8,291 bases of DNA from assembly GCA_031270515.1 (NCBI GenBank), contig JAISXM010000053.1, forward strand, positions 1 to 8,291, read 5' to 3'. Made by a program: the position numbers and the translations under genes. This stretch comes from Holosporales bacterium. Lineage in GTDB: Bacteria > Pseudomonadota > Alphaproteobacteria > BNTO01. Below the pieces are notes generated by a model. The model worked only from the letters and a program-made list of their open reading frames with translations, made no database searches and had not been told where the DNA came from. Positions within the stretch are counted from its first letter, which is position 1. Each line of letters starts with the position of its first letter. Shown piece by piece: positions 6,388 through 8,291 of this stretch.

Positions 6388-6453
6388 TTTTAGAGAGCTC
6401 TCCAGCGTGTCTATGCATGACGCGACGTTAATGTTCAGTCAAAAATTACTCAT
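6388..6453 (-). promoter_or_regulatory. prfB leader: ATG with strong SD, in-frame UGA at codon 5, then RF2-like codons
   Basis: The minus strand reads ATG AGT AAT TTT TGA CTG, with the TGA at 6441-6439, in the same frame as prfB. AAGGA (6465-6461) sits 7 bases before the ATG. The 17 codons after the TGA read LNINVASCIDTLESSLK and continue into VLKAAVSFD, matching the general pattern of alphaproteobacterial RF2 N-termini. Neither a +1 nor a -1 shift at TTTTTGA gives a long frame. Possible meanings are UGA readthrough, a four-residue leader with re-initiation at CTG or GTG, or damage or an assembly error. Confidence 0.55.
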
Positions 6454-6460
6454 TTATTAT

Positions 6461-6471
6461 TCCTTATTATA
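6461..6471 (-). promoter_or_regulatory. prfB -10 box (TATAAT) and adjoining ribosome binding site
   Basis: TATAAT lies at 6471-6466 on the minus strand, immediately followed by AAGGA at 6465-6461. No good -35 is found 17 bases upstream, although TGGG precedes the -10. The TATA part coincides with the end of palindromic element B, so the element may have supplied the promoter. If this -10 is used, transcription would start in or just after the ribosome site, giving a very short leader. Confidence 0.45.
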
Positions 6472-6593
6472 CCCAATCACAAAAAGAATTAGCAGCAGGA
6501 GTTTTGGAGCGCAGGTGCCGAGCTGTACTAAACGTACTGCTCAAGCCTGCGCTTCGAAACGACGAACTGATAAACTTTTTGTGTTTGGGTATA
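6468..6593 (+). mobile_element. Palindromic insertion element P, copy B, upstream of prfB
   Basis: The whole 126 bp is an imperfect palindrome from TATACCCAATCACAAAAAG to CTTTTTGTGTTTGGGTATA. Inner paired blocks include AGCGCAGG with CCTGCGCT and GAGCTGTAC with GTACTGCTC around a TAAAC loop. It lies in the same orientation as copy A, and the right arms match at about 35 of 38 bases. Both ends of B read TA next to CCCAA / TTGGG, consistent with TA target duplication as in Tc1/IS630-type elements. No coding capacity. Confidence 0.72.
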
Positions 6594-6595
6594 TT

Positions 6596-6635
6596 CCTGC
6601 CCATAAAAACAATTCGAATTTTTACCTTAATCTAA
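6596..6635 (+). repeat. Repeat R, copy 4 (5' part only), joined to element B
   Basis: Forty bases from CCTGCCCATAAAAACAATT match copy 2 (931-970) at 35 positions. They lie three bases from element B. A further TGTGATTGGGT at 6638-6648 is the exact reverse complement of ACCCAATCACA at 6471-6481, suggesting another P-element end beyond the R fragment. The rest of 6649-6753 shows nothing I recognise. Confidence 0.7.
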
Positions 6636-6753
6636 TGTGTGATTGGGTCTCGTGTTTATCCTATAAGGACGCCAACGTATCATAGTTTAATTCTACACTA
6701 TACCTGTCGTTGCTGTATATACCCGAATACAGAGTGTCAACGTCAGATTTATA

Positions 6754-6783
6754 TTGAAAGCCGCGGCATTTGTACGCTAATAT
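6754..6783 (+). promoter_or_regulatory. Candidate sigma-70 promoter for the Sel1-repeat gene
   Basis: TTGAAA (6754-6759) and TAATAT (6778-6783) are 18 bp apart, ending 31 bp before the ATG at 6815. The -35 matches consensus at five of six bases, the -10 at four of six. A TATATA overlaps the same place. Confidence 0.4.
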
Positions 6784-6814
6784 ATAAACATGAGGATTAC
6801 TTGGCGGGTGAATT

Positions 6815-7912
6815 ATGCGCAGTGTTATCATTTTTTGCTGTGCCATGTTGCCGTGTGTAATGCATGCTAGCGCGCCAGTCATAGAGCGGTATGTAGAGAC
6901 GCTGAGATCCAGCTTATTAAGATTGCTTCGTGAAAAGAGCCGTCCTTTTGTTCTTGAACGTGCTCCTCGTAGTGCTCCTGAACGTATCCTTCATAATGGA
7001 ATTACTATTCAGAATGGCAGAATATTCGTATATATGCGAGACTTTTTGTTAGCATCTCTGCAGCATTGTCGCGACAAGTTCGTTAAGACGAAAGATGGGA
7101 AGATCGTTCCAACAACGCTCTTGCTGGAAAACTTGGGGTGGTGCACTTCTTTCATCAATGGAACCCTCATAATTGATGTAAGATGGCTATTCAATATAGA
7201 TTATGTTCTCCGCGACGATCGCGCACTCAATTTATTAGCTTTTCTATTTATAATCAGTGGAATTCTGAAACATAATGAAGAAGAAAAAGTGGCAGCAGTG
7301 AAGATTTTGCGACATGCTGCAGATAGAGGTAATCTTTGTGCAAAACTCAACCTTGGATGCTGTTTGGAACGAGGCGTTGACGTTAAGCAAGATGATCAAG
7401 AAGCAGTCAGGCTCTATAGGCAGATAGCGGAGGAAGCAGACAGGCTCTACGGGCGTATAGCGGAGGAAGCAGACAGGCACGGGCGTATAGAGGACTGGGC
7501 ATCGGTGCCATTCTGCGGAGTATATGCATTGGCGCAATATCGCTATGGGCGGTGTCTTTTTTGCGGGACTGGAGTTCCGAAAGATGTAAAAGAAGCAGTC
7601 AAGTATTTCAAGCTTAGCGCTTACCAAGGAAATCCCATCGCGCAGTACTACTATGGGAACTGTTTGGAATACGGGGTTGGAATTGCGAAAAAGGAACAAG
7701 ATGCAGTAAAATATTACAAACTTAGTGCTGACCAAGGATATGACGTAGCACAGCGCAACTATGGGGTCTGTTTGGAAAAAGGGATTGGAGTTGAACGAAA
7801 TATTGCAGAAGCAGTCAAGTATTACAGACTTTGTGCTAACCAAGGACGTCCCTGTGTGCAACGTCGCTTAGAAGGTTTGGAACGCGAACTATCTCAACAA
7901 GGCAAGCAGTAA
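6815..7912 (+). CDS. Secreted Sel1-repeat protein, 365 aa
   Basis: Residues 1-20 (MRSVIIFCCAMLPCVMHASA) form a Sec signal peptide; cleavage after MHA (residue 18) fits better than directly before the proline at 21. Residues 21-155 are an unassigned helical domain. From about 158 there are Sel1-like (TPR-related) repeats: LGCCLERGVDVKQDDQEAVR, YGRCLFCGTGVPKDVKEAVK, YGNCLEYGVGIAKKEQDAVK and YGVCLEKGIGVERNIAEAVK, each followed by a YYKLSADQG-type helix. Sel1 repeats are protein-protein interaction scaffolds, often in secreted factors of intracellular bacteria. The second repeat is interrupted near 199-226 by duplicated RLYRQIAEEAD units. GGTGA four bases before the ATG is a close, modest ribosome site. 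A further Sel1 repeat survives out of frame after the stop, so the protein may once have been longer. The binding partner is unknown. Confidence 0.92.
   Translation: MRSVIIFCCAMLPCVMHASAPVIERYVETLRSSLLRLLREKSRPFVLERAPRSAPERILHNGITIQNGRIFVYMRDFLLASLQHCRDKFVKTKDGKIVPTTLLLENLGWCTSFINGTLIIDVRWLFNIDYVLRDDRALNLLAFLFIISGILKHNEEEKVAAVKILRHAADRGNLCAKLNLGCCLERGVDVKQDDQEAVRLYRQIAEEADRLYGRIAEEADRHGRIEDWASVPFCGVYALAQYRYGRCLFCGTGVPKDVKEAVKYFKLSAYQGNPIAQYYYGNCLEYGVGIAKKEQDAVKYYKLSADQGYDVAQRNYGVCLEKGIGVERNIAEAVKYYRLCANQGRPCVQRRLEGLERELSQQGKQ
7409..7490 (+). repeat. 33-bp tandem duplication inside a Sel1 repeat
   Basis: 7409-7441 and 7442-7474 are near-identical 33-mers encoding RLYRQIAEEAD and RLYGRIAEEAD; a partial third (RHGRIED) follows. 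The in-frame expansion lengthens the helix between Sel1 units and looks recent. Confidence 0.85.
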
Positions 7913-7922
7913 CGTATCGCAA

Positions 7923-7967
7923 CTTGGTGCGGCCCAAGGGCATGCCGGTGCGCAACGTCGCCTATAG
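7923..7967 (+). pseudogene. Out-of-frame remnant of a Sel1 repeat after the Sel1 gene stop
   Basis: In the +1 frame relative to the upstream gene, bases 7923-7964 read LGAAQGHAGAQRRL and end at TAG (7965-7967). This is the canonical second helix of a Sel1 repeat and parallels the gene's own CANQGRPCVQRRL. It starts ten bases after the TAA at 7910-7912. The simplest reading is that a former C-terminal repeat was cut off by a frameshift or a local rearrangement. Confidence 0.6.
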
Positions 7968-7974
7968 CTAAACA

Positions 7975-8091
7975 CTAAGTCCATTTCGCTTCGAAAAAAG
8001 CTGTCGTACGCACCGGGAGGAATGGGGCAGCTGAGTGCCCAGTCCACAACGTGCCTACAAGTAAAGCGAGGCTCCATATCTTTTTTATCAT
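7975..8091 (-). CDS. Small signal-peptide ORF, 38 aa (short secreted peptide or truncated gene start)
   Basis: ATG at 8091-8089 follows GGAGG (8102-8098) with a 6-base spacer, the best ribosome binding site in the window. The product begins MIKKIWSLALLVGTLWTGHS, a textbook Sec signal peptide with likely cleavage at HSA, then AAPFLPVRTTAFFEAKWT and TAG at 7977-7975. The mature part would be under twenty residues. It may be a real small secreted peptide, or the surviving 5' end of a larger secreted gene whose body was lost when the Sel1 remnant region was rearranged. It converges with the Sel1 gene. No homologue is recognised. Confidence 0.5.
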   Translation of the reverse strand: MIKKIWSLALLVGTLWTGHSAAPFLPVRTTAFFEAKWT

Positions 8092-8124
8092 ACTGCGCCT
8101 CCATATTTATAATTTGAGTATTTA

Positions 8125-8146
8125 CATGCTTATAAAAACAATTTGA
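8125..8146 (+). repeat. Short fragment of repeat R
   Basis: ATAAAAACAATTTGA (8132-8146) is identical to fifteen bases of R copy 2, preceded by a similar ATGCTT in place of CCTGCCC. It may be a decayed copy; the AT-rich core makes chance similarity possible. Confidence 0.35.
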
Positions 8147-8291
8147 GCGCTTGTGTTTGATTACACAACGAGCATGAAATAACTGTCTTTTGCGACTTTT
8201 TTGATTGCACAACGAACATAAAATAACTGCCTTTTGCGGCTTTGGGATAATTACCGAATAACACGGGTGATAGCAGCTCTGTTCTTCAATA
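8130..8291 (-). pseudogene. 3' end of a CxxC-repeat reading frame, apparently frameshifted (5' end outside window)
   Basis: Reading in from the window edge on the minus strand gives SCYHPCYSVIIP, then KPQKAVILCSLCNQ. The next 43-bp DNA copy would read KSQKTVISCSLCNQ, but only if one base is added in the A-run at about 8196-8204; that frame then stops at TAA (8132-8130). Without the shift the frame runs on with low plausibility to about 7889. The CxxC pairs suggest zinc binding, but this is weak. The 3' end overlaps an R-like fragment (ATAAAAACAATTTGA, 8132-8146). Fragment, function unknown. Confidence 0.35.
8157..8243. repeat. 43-bp tandem direct repeat with a 44-bp step
   Basis: 8157-8199 and 8201-8243 (both starting TTGATT and ending TTTGCG.CTTT) match at 38 of 43 bases. 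The 44-bp step is not a multiple of three, which is why one copy falls out of frame in the minus-strand reading. Confidence 0.85.

Noticed and set aside
5602..6393. Plus-strand open frames across prfB
   Set aside because: Antisense of a well-conserved RF2 gene; no recognisable domains.
6340..6420. Classical +1 programmed frameshift of prfB
   Set aside because: An ATG at 6418 in the -1 frame reaches TAA near the expected site, but there is no CUU UGA C, no Shine-Dalgarno and the stop is TAA, which RF1 also reads.
6439..6441. UGA decoded as tryptophan in this organism
   Set aside because: A complete RF2 with SPF and GGQ is present and the Rpn gene ends in TGA, so UGA is most likely still a stop; UGA-recoding lineages usually lose RF2.
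7889..8212. 107-aa minus-strand frame from a TTG start
   Set aside because: It joins a tandem repeat in the wrong frame to the antisense of the Sel1 gene end; the GGAGG-led 38-aa ORF in another frame is better supported.

Overview
The window looks like accessory DNA from the genome of a host-associated alphaproteobacterium, probably an intracellular symbiont of protists or invertebrates of the Holosporales or Rickettsiales type. The one clear housekeeping gene, prfB (peptide chain release factor 2), has an alphaproteobacterial-looking sequence. Around it are gene families typical of such symbionts: an Rpn/PD-(D/E)XK transposase-nuclease, a BspA-type leucine-rich-repeat secreted protein, a Sel1-repeat secreted protein and a large secreted protein with a permuted papain-like (NlpC/P60, YiiX-like) domain. 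The placement comes from protein reading alone, so order and genus are uncertain.

Layout: 1-597 (+) is the C-terminal part of an Rpn-family protein. 597-891 is a non-coding element with 38-39 bp terminal inverted repeats (MITE-like). 707-1091 holds three copies of a second, partly palindromic repeat (R), one of which runs into the 3' end of the LRR gene. 1037-2869 (-) is the 610-aa LRR protein. 2870-3087 is the AT-rich intergenic region between it and the divergent 3088-5175 (+) putative effector. 5176-5336 and 6468-6593 are two copies, in the same orientation, of a third short palindromic element bracketing prfB (5338-6387, -). 6596-6635 is another R copy. 6815-7912 (+) is the Sel1 protein, followed by an out-of-frame Sel1 remnant. 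7975-8091 (-) is a tiny signal-peptide ORF with a strong ribosome binding site. 8130-8291 (-) is the end of a CxxC-repeat reading frame that appears frameshifted.

Three of the large genes carry N-terminal secretion signals and are built from internal repeats, which suggests a host-interaction locus that diversifies by repeat gain and loss and is continually invaded by small non-autonomous elements.

The most interesting signal is at the 5' end of prfB. The only start codon with a good Shine-Dalgarno sequence (ATG at 6453) is followed four codons later by an in-frame UGA, the codon RF2 itself reads. Coding that resembles the normal RF2 N-terminus resumes right after it. This differs from the classical +1 frameshift control of prfB and could be UGA readthrough, a UGA-ended leader with re-initiation, or a broken start.
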